Position numbers and translations under genes: made by a program. From Bacteroidales bacterium (GTDB lineage Bacteria > Bacteroidota > Bacteroidia > Bacteroidales > UBA7960): 5,641 bases of DNA. Shown one piece after another: positions 1 through 5,641 of the stretch. The stretch covers positions 1 to 5,641 of the forward strand of contig SKYG01000059.1 in NCBI GenBank assembly GCA_007128045.1, written 5' to 3'. The notes under the pieces were generated by a model. That model saw only the letters and a list, made by a program, of their open reading frames with translations, was not told the origin of the DNA and made no database searches. Positions within the stretch are counted from its first letter, which is position 1, and each line of letters starts with the position of its first letter.

Positions 1-118
1 CAGCCACATCAGGCAAGCCTACCATAAAGAAGTTAATCCCTGAACCCACATCAACCTCTATGGTGATGGTCGTCGCGTCAACGCCAAAAACCGCGCTGGC
101 GTACGTTTTTACAAACAT
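1..118 (-). CDS. YifB/ComM-family Mg-chelatase-like AAA+ protein, N-terminal fragment (runs off left edge)
   Basis: Only the first 39 codons are in the window, starting at the ATG on 118-116. The translation begins MFVKTYASAVFGVDATTITI and continues with a VDVGSGI stretch and MVGLPDVA (residues 32-39). This is the typical start of the YifB/ComM family: a VKTY(G/A)SAV-x-G opening, a TITIEV strand and a GLPD turn. In the family this N-terminal domain precedes a ChlI-like AAA+ ATPase with Walker motifs, which lies outside the window and cannot be checked. The Vibrio cholerae homologue ComM is a hexameric helicase that drives branch migration during integration of transforming DNA; a similar cytoplasmic role here is inference. 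The gene follows ridA on the same strand after 70 bases but has its own promoter-like sequence in that gap. No Shine-Dalgarno is seen, as is usual in Bacteroidota. The family call is fairly safe; whether the gene is intact is unknown. Confidence 0.85.
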   Translation of the reverse strand, partial: MFVKTYASAVFGVDATTITIEVDVGSGINFFMVGLPDVA

Positions 119-136
119 ATAGATGGTATTTTACCC

Positions 137-168
137 CAAATATACGGTATGTACACATATGGCACAAA
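137..168 (-). promoter_or_regulatory. Bacteroidota-type promoter for yifB
   Basis: Read on the minus strand, TTTG (168-165) is followed after 20 bases by TATATTTG (144-137). This matches the established Bacteroidota primary sigma factor consensus, -33 TTTG and -7 TAnnTTTG, exactly at all fixed positions and with a normal spacing. Transcription would start near 130-133, giving a very short leader of roughly 12-15 bases before the yifB ATG at 118. The spacer carries a near-palindrome, TATGT-GT-ACATA on the minus strand (159-148), which could be an operator or chance. Confidence 0.7.
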
Positions 169-188
169 AATCAAGATGGAAAATATTT

Positions 189-578
189 TTAACGGTTGGT
201 TGAAGATACCGCAATACAACTTATCTCCACATCAACAAACATGGGTAATGCAGCAACCTGCACTGTTTCCCGGGCGGGTGCAGCAGCATCAAAGTAGCTG
301 GCATACACCTCATTGATTTTCGGAAAATCGTTCATGTCGGTAATAAAGATGCTGCATTTAACCACATGGGAGAAATCCATTCCCGCCGCATGGAGAATGG
401 CTTTGAGGTTTTCCATCACCTGGCGTGTCTGATCCTGAATATTACCTTTTATCAGCTCACCGCTTACCGGGTCTAAAGGTATCTGTCCTGATACAAACAG
501 CATATTGTTGGACAATACAGCCTGGTTGTAGGGGCCAATGGGCTTGGGCGCGTGGGGGGTGTTAATGATTTTTTTCAT
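189..578 (-). CDS. ridA: RidA/YjgF/UK114-family reactive enamine/imine deaminase
   Basis: The complete protein has 129 residues, the usual length for this family. RidA proteins are homotrimeric cytoplasmic enzymes that hydrolyse the unstable 2-aminoacrylate and related enamines/imines released by PLP-dependent dehydratases such as threonine dehydratase, protecting other PLP enzymes. Visible hallmarks, in order: the PIGPYNQAV segment (residues 13-21, including Tyr17), the FVSGQIPLDP strand-turn (28-37), a QV-x-ENLKAIL helix (53-62), and the C-terminal signature PARETVQVAALP followed by VEIS (101-120). Arg103 is the residue expected to hold the substrate carboxylate, and Glu118 is the conserved active-site-side acid. 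Residue 104 is Glu where many homologues have a small residue; I do not think this disables the enzyme. The start at 578 gives the classical family N-terminus (MKKIINTPHAPKPIGPY) and has an A/T-rich leader without Shine-Dalgarno. No Bacteroidota consensus promoter was found upstream, where a repeat array begins 15 bases before the ATG. The exact physiological substrate is not shown by the sequence. Confidence 0.95.
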   Translation of the reverse strand: MKKIINTPHAPKPIGPYNQAVLSNNMLFVSGQIPLDPVSGELIKGNIQDQTRQVMENLKAILHAAGMDFSHVVKCSIFITDMNDFPKINEVYASYFDAAAPARETVQVAALPMFVDVEISCIAVSSTNR

Positions 579-592
579 AGGTAAAAAAATTG

Positions 593-666
593 TCTGAAGG
601 TCTGAAGGTCTGAAGGTCGAAAGTCAAAGGTCAAAGGTCAAAAGTTGAAAGTCTGAAGGTCGAAAT
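593..666. repeat. Short tandem array of TCTGAAGG / TCRAARG units
   Basis: The plus strand reads as ten consecutive units. Three are perfect TCTGAAGG octamers (593-616). They are followed by the heptamers TCGAAAG, TCAAAGG, TCAAAGG, TCAAAAG and TTGAAAG (617-651), then another TCTGAAGG (652-659) and TCGAAAT (660-666). The 7-base period drifts to 8 where an extra T is inserted, which suggests slippage. The array starts 15 bases upstream of the ridA ATG, so it probably lies in or next to the ridA 5' leader. A related array in inverted orientation sits at 903-932. Confidence 0.85.
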
Positions 667-678
667 ACAACCATGTAG

Positions 679-698
679 GGGCGAAAAATATTTCGCCC
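679..698. repeat. GGGCGAAA / TTTCGCCC palindrome (REP-like hairpin)
   Basis: An 8-bp perfect stem, GGGCGAAA (679-686) with TTTCGCCC (691-698), encloses an AATA loop. It is preceded by GTAGG, giving a GTAGGGGCGAAA...TTTCGCCC layout. From general familiarity, this resembles dispersed palindromic repeats seen between genes in many bacterial genomes, but I cannot count copies from one window. Its right half is also the end of the first copy of the overlapping 18-bp tandem repeat. Confidence 0.7.
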
Positions 699-736
699 AT
701 GAAAAATCTTTCATCCATGAAAAATCTTTCGCCCAT
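683..736. repeat. Three tandem copies of an 18-bp repeat
   Basis: Three head-to-tail 18-base units occupy 683-700, 701-718 and 719-736, with consensus GAAAAATCTTTCGCCCAT. Copy 1 differs from copy 3 only at unit position 8 (A instead of C); copy 2 differs from copy 3 only by AT instead of GC at unit positions 13-14. Copy 1 is also the right arm of the GGGCGAAA palindrome, so the array may have grown by duplication of half of that palindrome (inference). Each unit ends in CCAT followed by G, creating a CATG at every junction. Confidence 0.9.
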
Positions 737-790
737 GAACCGGAGTCATCACCAGCCAATATATAGTATAACATATCTGAAATAATAATG

Positions 791-830
791 TTTCATGTGT
801 TCATAATTTTTATATTTCGGTCACATGGAA
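791..830. repeat. Imperfect hairpin, 9-bp stem
   Basis: TTTCATGTG (791-799) can pair with CACATGGAA (822-830): nine pairs including one G-T wobble, around a 22-base A/T-rich loop. The function is unknown. It directly precedes a second, longer hairpin, leaving only two bases between them. Confidence 0.55.
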
Positions 831-832
831 TC

Positions 833-876
833 GCATGTACGATCATTCTCCTGTGTGTGAACGATTGTGCACATGC
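833..876. repeat. Imperfect hairpin, 16-position stem
   Basis: GCATGT (833-838) pairs with ACATGC (871-876). After a two-base GC bulge (869-870), ACGATCATTC (839-848) pairs with GAACGATTGT (859-868) with one A-C mismatch and one G-T wobble. The loop is ten bases (849-858). In total 15 of 16 stem positions pair on the plus strand. On the plus strand a T-rich run (889-899) follows 12 bases later, which is too far for a standard intrinsic terminator. Confidence 0.6.
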
Positions 877-902
877 TTATTTCATCTGTTTATTTTTTTA
901 AT

Positions 903-932
903 CCTTCGACTTTCGACCTTCGACTTTTGACC
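903..932. repeat. Inverted heptamer array matching 593-666
   Basis: On the minus strand this reads GG (932-931) followed by TCAAAAG, TCGAAGG, TCGAAAG and TCGAAGG. These are four units of the same TCRAARG heptamer family as the array beside ridA, but on the opposite strand. Its outer end, GGTCAAAAGT, matches the segment starting at 636 exactly. The two arrays therefore form an inverted pair around about 236 bases. Confidence 0.8.
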
Positions 933-1100
933 CCATGAAAAATAATCATGCTCATGCGTGTCAAACGTTTGTCCGGGGATTTTCATCTGTTCCTTATTTT
1001 GACGAAATTATGGCATCCTGAGGTGCACGAGATGTCAACCCATACAAAAAAGGAGCGATGTGAGCAATCTTATGAAGGCAGTCTGGTTGCCATATAAAAG

Positions 1101-1133
1101 AATGAACCGTCCGGGAACGCCGGACGGTTCATT
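1101..1133 (-). terminator. Intrinsic terminator of the susCD operon
   Basis: A perfect 14-bp stem (1101-1114 with 1120-1133) with GC-rich core CCGTCCGG/CCGGACGG encloses a five-base loop. It begins 30 bases beyond the susD stop. In the minus-strand direction the stem is followed by CTTTTATAT, a short T-rich tail. The plus-strand side, ATTATAATG, has no T run, so the signal points to termination of the susD transcript. It also separates susCD transcription from ridA. Confidence 0.85.
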
Positions 1134-1163
1134 ATAATGAGATACATCGTCAGCAATCAGGGA

Positions 1164-2609
1164 TTAATATCCTGCATTTTGCTGAAGGTTCGGGTTCACA
1201 TCCATTTCCCTTTGCGGGATTGGCAGTACCAGACGCGGCGAATCATATGCCAGAGGCGTATCACCATCATACACGATCTCTTTCCACCTTTTCACATCAT
1301 GCAGGCGATGGCCTTCCCAGGCCAGCTCCAGGCGGCGTTCTTTGCGGATAATATCGCGGTCAACGGCAGCCACATCATCGAGTCCTGCTCTGTTGCGAAT
1401 CACGTTGATATCATTTACGGGAAGATCACCTATGGGAGTACCTCCTTTTTCAAAGTTCGCTTCGGCACGGGTAAGAAACATCTCTGCCAGGCGGATCACA
1501 TTGATATTGGCATCATACTTGCCCCATTTCGACGACATGGTAAATCCCCGTCTGGTTCCGGTTCCAACGTAATGCATGTCAAGCACTACGGAGATGCTGT
1601 TGCCAGGTACGGATTCCTGAACTTTACCTCTGAGGTCACCTTCTTCAAAGCGATCAAGGTGTCGTTCTGTAATCCGTAAATCGCCACGACCATAGCCAGG
1701 CAAGCTGGCAAAGAATGTACCGATACCGTCATTTGCCTGGCCGGCATTGCTTGTCATGTTCTGGTTAATCATGAACACATCTTCAGATGTATAGTTGTCA
1801 TTATTGAAAGCAGCACGGGGAGTAGCATTCAGTGCACTCTCACCTCCAAACTGATCAATTACCAGGGTGGCTTCCTGCGCGGCTTCTTCATAGCGGCCCA
1901 TCTGCAGATATACCCTCGACAGGAATGCACTGGCTACCGTGCTGGTGGCACGACCGCCGTTACCGCCGGCAATATCCGGAGATAACAAATCTTTGGCGGA
2001 TCCCAGGTCGCTCAACACCTGTTGGTACACTGCATTCACGCTCGCACGGGATACAAAAGCAGCATCTGATGGCAGATCAGCATAAGGTTCCAGTACTATG
2101 GGAACGCCGGGCTGGGTATTCTGGGAACCAGGTTCGTAGGGTAATCCATAAAAGCGTACCAGCTCAAAATACATGATACCCCTGATGAACTTTGCCTCGC
2201 CTTCAACGACAGCACGTGACCCTTCGTTAACCAGGTTAAGGTTTTTTAGTACCACATTGGCAGAGTTGATGGCACGATAGGCAGCCAACCATTTACCCGT
2301 AATGGTTCCATCATTTGGGTCCAGCTCTTTCCAAACCATCTGGCGGTATCCAATGAAGGTACCTGCCCAGTTGGCATCACCATCGTCTGCAAGCAGATCG
2401 GAGTGAAAAATACTGGTACCGGCAAATAGTTCCGGTCCGGCAATACGGGCATAGGACCCGTACAAGGTGTTAAGAATGCCTTCATGAGACAGGGCATCCT
2501 CGGCAAAAATTGATTGTTGCGGCTCAATATCCAGCAAACTGTCGCATGAATAGATCAGGAAGACAAGAGCAAGGATGCTGAGGGCTTTTGTGATATTTAT
2601 CTTTTTCAT
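1164..2609 (-). CDS. SusD/RagB-family outer-membrane nutrient-binding lipoprotein
   Basis: 481 residues from the preferred ATG at 2609. SusD proteins are helical, TPR-containing surface lipoproteins that form the lid over their SusC transporter and capture oligosaccharides or other nutrients. The N-terminus has a Lys-Lys start, a hydrophobic core and a lipobox ending at Cys22 (LIYSC), then the family-typical CDSLLDIEP. Family hallmarks: KFIRGIMYFELVRFYG (140-155), RLAEMFLTRAEANFE (373-387), INVIRNRAGL (401-410), ERRLELAWEGHRLHDVKRW (424-442), and the C-terminal LPIPQRE, then NPNLQQNAGY (462-481). Length and both ends look complete. An in-frame ATG nine codons upstream (2636) would put MIIKKKYIL before the signal peptide; the later ATG gives a standard lipoprotein signal and is preferred. 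The gene follows susC closely on the same strand and is followed by a strong terminator. The substrate is not readable from the sequence. A long open frame antisense to the C-terminal half is a coding shadow. Confidence 0.96.
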   Translation of the reverse strand: MKKINITKALSILALVFLIYSCDSLLDIEPQQSIFAEDALSHEGILNTLYGSYARIAGPELFAGTSIFHSDLLADDGDANWAGTFIGYRQMVWKELDPNDGTITGKWLAAYRAINSANVVLKNLNLVNEGSRAVVEGEAKFIRGIMYFELVRFYGLPYEPGSQNTQPGVPIVLEPYADLPSDAAFVSRASVNAVYQQVLSDLGSAKDLLSPDIAGGNGGRATSTVASAFLSRVYLQMGRYEEAAQEATLVIDQFGGESALNATPRAAFNNDNYTSEDVFMINQNMTSNAGQANDGIGTFFASLPGYGRGDLRITERHLDRFEEGDLRGKVQESVPGNSISVVLDMHYVGTGTRRGFTMSSKWGKYDANINVIRLAEMFLTRAEANFEKGGTPIGDLPVNDINVIRNRAGLDDVAAVDRDIIRKERRLELAWEGHRLHDVKRWKEIVYDGDTPLAYDSPRLVLPIPQREMDVNPNLQQNAGY

Positions 2610-2656
2610 AAGTATATACTTTTTTTTAATGATCATAATTGCTTCTTATCTGTCCG
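2610..2656 (-). promoter_or_regulatory. susC-susD junction / susD translation start region
   Basis: These 47 bases separate the susC stop from the preferred susD ATG. On the minus strand they hold an alternative in-frame ATG (2636-2634), an A8 run (2627-2620), and the perfect 12-bp palindrome AAGTATATACTT (2621-2610) directly abutting the ATG at 2609. There is no promoter consensus and no terminator hairpin, which supports co-transcription with susC. The A-rich leader without a Shine-Dalgarno is normal for translation starts in this phylum. Confidence 0.5.
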
Positions 2657-5641
2657 TTACAAACCAAGGGTTAAACCAAACGTAATAGACCTTGGCTGGG
2701 GAGCAGTATAAAAGTCACGCCCCTGAAGCAGGTTTTGTGTCTGCGCAGAAGGACCTGTTCCGACAAAGTTGGCTTCCGGATCCCAGCCAGGATATTCTGT
2801 CCAGGTAAGCAGGTTCAGGGCTTTTACAAACAACCTGACGCTGGAGATGTTAGCCCTTGAAACCAAAGCAGACGGAAGGTTATAACCCAGGGTTACGTCT
2901 TTAAGCCTGAGATAGGAACCGTCAAAGATCAGCATGGAAGAGACTCCGTAACCGTTGCCGTCAAGCCAGCGGGGCTGAGGCCATTTGGCATTATCACCTG
3001 GCTCTTTCCAGAAATCGTTATAGAAGTCCAGGGTCTGGTTGTCGAACCATGATAAACCATCGGCTTGCCACTGACGACCGGCATTGAATATTTCATTGCC
3101 ATATACAAACTGGAGCAAAACACTCAGGTCAAATCCTTTATACCTGAAAGTATTGGAAAAACCACCTATAAAATCAGGATTGGGATTTCCTGCCACCTGA
3201 TTTTCGGCAGCAGACAATCTGTTTGTTGTTTCAGTTTTTGTGTCGTCGGTATAGAACAAGGCATCACCATTGTCAGGATCAACACCAGCATACAGCCTGG
3301 TGTAGAACACGCCGAGTGGCTGTCCTTCCATAGCACGGTTGATACCCACCTGAATGATCTGTTCATCGAGATTGGTTACCTCATTTTGGTTGTATGCTAT
3401 GTTGAAGTTAGAACTCCACTGAAAATCTCCGGTAAGGTTTACAGTGTTTAATACAAACTCCCAGCCCCAGTTCTTCAGGTTACCAACGTTTTTGGTTACA
3501 TTGTTAAAACCGGTTGTTCCGGGGAGGTTAACACTCAGAAGCAGATCTTCCGTATTCTTCACATAATAGTCTATCTCACCGGTAATGCGGTTGTCAAAGA
3601 ATCCAAAGTCAATGCCTATATCAGTCTGATAGGTGGTTTCCCATTTCAGATCAGGGCTGGCTACTGTAGTGGGTATCATACCAGACAGGCCGGCGTAGTT
3701 ACTGGCACCATAGAGTGCCTGGTACTGGAAGTTACCGATCTCAGAATTTCCGACTATACCCCAGCTGAACCTCGGCTTCAGGAAGCTCAACACATCATTA
3801 TCTCTCAAGAAATCTTCGTTGGTCATGATCCAGGCAACAGAAGCAGCCGGGAAGAAACCATAGCGGTTCTCATCACTGAAGCGTGAAGAGCCGTCAACCC
3901 TACCACTTAAGGTTACCAGGTATCTGTCGTATAACTTCAGGTTGGCCCTGGAGAAATAGGACACATAACTATATTGTGTTCCTAAACTGGATGCTCCGGC
4001 AATATCGGCAGCACTTGCCAGCCTCTTAAAGTTGTCGTTGGGGAAGTTTCTGGATGTGATCGAAGCAATATCTTGTGTGGCATCCTGATAGCTGGCTCCA
4101 CCAAGCAGGTTGAGGTCTAATATATTGCCAAAGTTTCTGTCAAATGTCAGGTAATTATTCACACTGATGCTTCTCATGGTAACCGTACGGTCGCTACCTA
4201 CACCGGTAGGACCACCATCGTTGGTTAAACGTCCCTGATACCCCTTTTCACGTTGGGCATATACATCGACACCCCATTCAGAGCGGAACTGCAATCCCGG
4301 GATGATCTGGTAGTTGGCAAACAGGTTACCCAGGTTTCTGTAGACCTCCTGCGAGAATGAGCTGTATTCGGCTGGAACCAATCCATTCTCATATACCGTC
4401 CATCTGTTGAGTTCTCCGGTTACAGGATCGTGAGTTGGATCCAGTGGTGGCAGGGCGATCATTTGCAGTGGGGTTGCAAAGGCGTTGTCATTGGCCACCC
4501 TGTCGGTTTGAGAACGCACCAGGTTCAGGTTCATACCAAATGAAAGTCTGTCAGAGACATCCTGATCCAGGTTCAAACGTCCGCTGATCCTGCTGTATTC
4601 ATTGCCAAGAAGGATACCTTCCTGGTCAAGATAAGCCAGTGCCGCATAATACCTGGTATTTGCCGAACCGCCGCTGGCAGAAAGATCGTATTGGTGTAAT
4701 CCGCCACGTTTGAGGGCCTGGTCTTCCCAGTTGGTATCCGGACCTTTGGTTAGATCATCCGGATTGTCAGGGTCTCTCCAGTTTTCAAGGCCCCAGTCAA
4801 GAGCTGCTGTAAAGTCTGGTCCGAAGAAAGGTGAACCGGCATTGGCATACGCCTGCTCAAACAGATCAAGGTACTGCTCTCTGTTCAGATACCCTACCCT
4901 GTTGGCAGGTTCACTGAAACCGAGTTGTGAGGTAAAGTTGATACGGGTACGTCCTTCCTGACCTCTCTTGGTGGTGATCAGCACTACGCCATTGGCAGCA
5001 CGAGACCCGTAAATAGCAGCCGCAGAGGCATCTTTAAGAATCTGAATCGTCTCAATATCAGCTGGGTTCAGGTCGGCCAGCGGATTAATAGGTTCATTGG
5101 CAGCAGTACCGAGGTCTTCCGAGATCACCGGAATACCATCTATAACATACAACGGCTGGTTACTTGCTGTCACAGATGCAGACCCACGAACACGCACCTT
5201 GATGGCTTGCCCAAGCTTTCCACTGCCACTTTGTACATGAACACCGGCAGCCCTACCCTGAATCGCCTGCTCAAAGCTTGGCTGTGTGGTGTTGGCAATG
5301 TCTTCTGACCGAATGGCTGCAATAGATCCTGTCAGCTCAGACTTAAGTCGTGTACCAAAACCCACCACCACGATCTCATCAAGCGTGGCTACATCGGGCT
5401 CCAAGGCCACATTAATTACATTGCGGCCCTGAACCGGCACTTCGACAGTTCGCATGCCAATAAATGAAAACACCAACACCGCGTTTGGTGCTGTAGAAAT
5501 CTCGTACCGGCCATTTACGTCAGCCATAACACCGATCGTGGTACCTTTTACCAGGACTGTCACCCCTGGCAAGGTAGTTCCATCGGTAGCGCTGGTAACA
5601 GTACCGGTAACCCGAATTGATTGCCCATACAGGGAGCTCCC
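2657..5641 (-). CDS. SusC/RagA-family TonB-dependent outer-membrane transporter (5' end beyond right edge)
   Basis: 994 residues are visible (counted from the window edge); the frame stays open to base 5641. Apparent starts around 5572 are internal: the codon there is TTG inside the conserved segment GTTLPGVTVLVKGTT. The first visible residues, GSSLYGQSIRVTG, look like the end of a signal peptide followed directly by the mature protein, so perhaps only 15-20 residues are missing. Domains: carboxypeptidase-D-regulatory-like domain (about 9-83), TonB box DEIVVVGFG (88-96), plug domain with the SusC signature IYGSRAANGVVLITTKRG (210-227), then a 22-strand-type beta-barrel to the end, with YLRLKDVTLGYNLP (910-923) and the terminal PRSITFGLTLGL. 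The protein imports the substrate handed over by its SusD partner, powered by TonB-ExbBD. No STN domain fits before the first domain, so direct signalling to an anti-sigma factor is unlikely. No frameshift or internal stop is seen. The substrate is unknown. Confidence 0.96.
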   Translation of the reverse strand, partial: GSSLYGQSIRVTGTVTSATDGTTLPGVTVLVKGTTIGVMADVNGRYEISTAPNAVLVFSFIGMRTVEVPVQGRNVINVALEPDVATLDEIVVVGFGTRLKSELTGSIAAIRSEDIANTTQPSFEQAIQGRAAGVHVQSGSGKLGQAIKVRVRGSASVTASNQPLYVIDGIPVISEDLGTAANEPINPLADLNPADIETIQILKDASAAAIYGSRAANGVVLITTKRGQEGRTRINFTSQLGFSEPANRVGYLNREQYLDLFEQAYANAGSPFFGPDFTAALDWGLENWRDPDNPDDLTKGPDTNWEDQALKRGGLHQYDLSASGGSANTRYYAALAYLDQEGILLGNEYSRISGRLNLDQDVSDRLSFGMNLNLVRSQTDRVANDNAFATPLQMIALPPLDPTHDPVTGELNRWTVYENGLVPAEYSSFSQEVYRNLGNLFANYQIIPGLQFRSEWGVDVYAQREKGYQGRLTNDGGPTGVGSDRTVTMRSISVNNYLTFDRNFGNILDLNLLGGASYQDATQDIASITSRNFPNDNFKRLASAADIAGASSLGTQYSYVSYFSRANLKLYDRYLVTLSGRVDGSSRFSDENRYGFFPAASVAWIMTNEDFLRDNDVLSFLKPRFSWGIVGNSEIGNFQYQALYGASNYAGLSGMIPTTVASPDLKWETTYQTDIGIDFGFFDNRITGEIDYYVKNTEDLLLSVNLPGTTGFNNVTKNVGNLKNWGWEFVLNTVNLTGDFQWSSNFNIAYNQNEVTNLDEQIIQVGINRAMEGQPLGVFYTRLYAGVDPDNGDALFYTDDTKTETTNRLSAAENQVAGNPNPDFIGGFSNTFRYKGFDLSVLLQFVYGNEIFNAGRQWQADGLSWFDNQTLDFYNDFWKEPGDNAKWPQPRWLDGNGYGVSSMLIFDGSYLRLKDVTLGYNLPSALVSRANISSVRLFVKALNLLTWTEYPGWDPEANFVGTGPSAQTQNLLQGRDFYTAPQPRSITFGLTLGL

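Larger units (their letters stand above)
579..1100. other. Repeat-rich intergenic region between ridA and the susCD terminator
   Basis: This stretch of about 520 bases has no convincing gene. It must hold the ridA promoter, but I found no TAnnTTTG match on the minus strand; the nearest is TATATTGG at 762-755 with no TTTG at the right distance. It is clearly more A/T-rich than the flanking genes. It holds, from left to right: a 7/8-bp repeat array (593-666), a GGGCGAAA hairpin overlapping three 18-bp repeats (679-736), two adjacent imperfect hairpins (791-830 and 833-876), and an inverted heptamer array (903-932). The tail, 957-1100, shows nothing assignable beyond a short open frame on the plus strand (948-1097, 49 codons) that I do not consider a gene. 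Confidence 0.7.

Noticed and set aside
811..818. Plus-strand TATATTTC as a -7 promoter box
   Set aside because: It misses the final G of TAnnTTTG, has no TTTG at the right distance, and no plus-strand gene follows.
593..932. A CRISPR array, because of the short repeats
   Set aside because: Units are 7, 8 or 18 bases and directly abutting, with no spacers and no cas genes.
968..1001. Plus-strand TTTG followed by TTATTTTG as a promoter
   Set aside because: The second box fits TAnnTTTG poorly (the TA is one base out of register), the spacing is long (22), and no gene follows on that strand.
1009..1094. TATGGCA / TGCCATA pairing enclosing about 72 bases, as a riboswitch or small RNA
   Set aside because: Only seven outer pairs are present, the inner part does not fold convincingly, and a competing CAACC/GGTTG pairing uses some of the same bases. 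No known riboswitch motif was recognised.
948..1097. A 49-codon plus-strand open frame starting MLMRVKRLSGDFHLF
   Set aside because: There is no ribosome-binding signal or promoter match and no recognisable domain. An overlapping frame starting at 935 (28 codons) is equally open, so short chance frames are the simpler explanation. Conservation in relatives would reverse this.
1137..1679. A 180-codon open frame on the plus strand
   Set aside because: It lies wholly antisense to the conserved C-terminal half of susD, starts inside the terminator flank, and its translation shows no recognisable family. It is explained as a shadow of susD codon use.
5570..5572. Start codon of the SusC protein
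   Set aside because: The codon is TTG inside the conserved GTTLPGV segment, and the frame continues open with family-typical sequence to the window edge.

Overview
The window looks like chromosomal DNA from a member of the Bacteroidota. Three things point there: a SusC/SusD outer-membrane nutrient-uptake pair, which is a hallmark of the phylum; start regions without Shine-Dalgarno sequences but with A/T-rich leaders; and a promoter that matches the phylum-specific TTTG / TAnnTTTG consensus. Genus or order cannot be resolved from what is visible. All four recognisable protein genes lie on the minus strand, so transcription runs from high to low coordinates.

Layout in transcription order. (1) 5641-2657: a SusC/RagA-type TonB-dependent transporter. 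It continues past the right edge and probably lacks only its signal peptide. (2) 2609-1164: its SusD/RagB lipoprotein partner, 47 bases downstream of susC (20 if an upstream ATG is used) and almost certainly in the same operon. (3) 1133-1101: a strong 14-bp hairpin that ends the susCD transcript. (4) 1100-579: about 520 bases with no convincing gene, but dense in small repeats. It holds a 7/8-bp array, a GGGCGAAA hairpin that starts three 18-bp tandem repeats, two back-to-back imperfect hairpins, a second heptamer array in inverted orientation, and eleven CATG tetramers within 285 bases. (5) 578-189: a complete RidA/YjgF-family enamine/imine deaminase. (6) 168-137: a good Bacteroidota promoter in the 70-base gap. 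(7) 118-1: the first 39 codons of a YifB/ComM-type Mg-chelatase-like AAA+ protein, running off the left edge.

Functionally, the right half is a nutrient-capture module. SusD binds an oligomeric substrate at the cell surface and SusC imports it into the periplasm with TonB energy. No enzyme, sensor or regulator for it is in view, so the substrate cannot be named. RidA (clearing reactive enamines from PLP-enzyme metabolism) and YifB (DNA processing in transformation) look like unrelated housekeeping genes.

I found no clear evidence of a new biological system. The part least explained by known features is the repeat-rich intergenic segment 593-956, and the main findings concern it.
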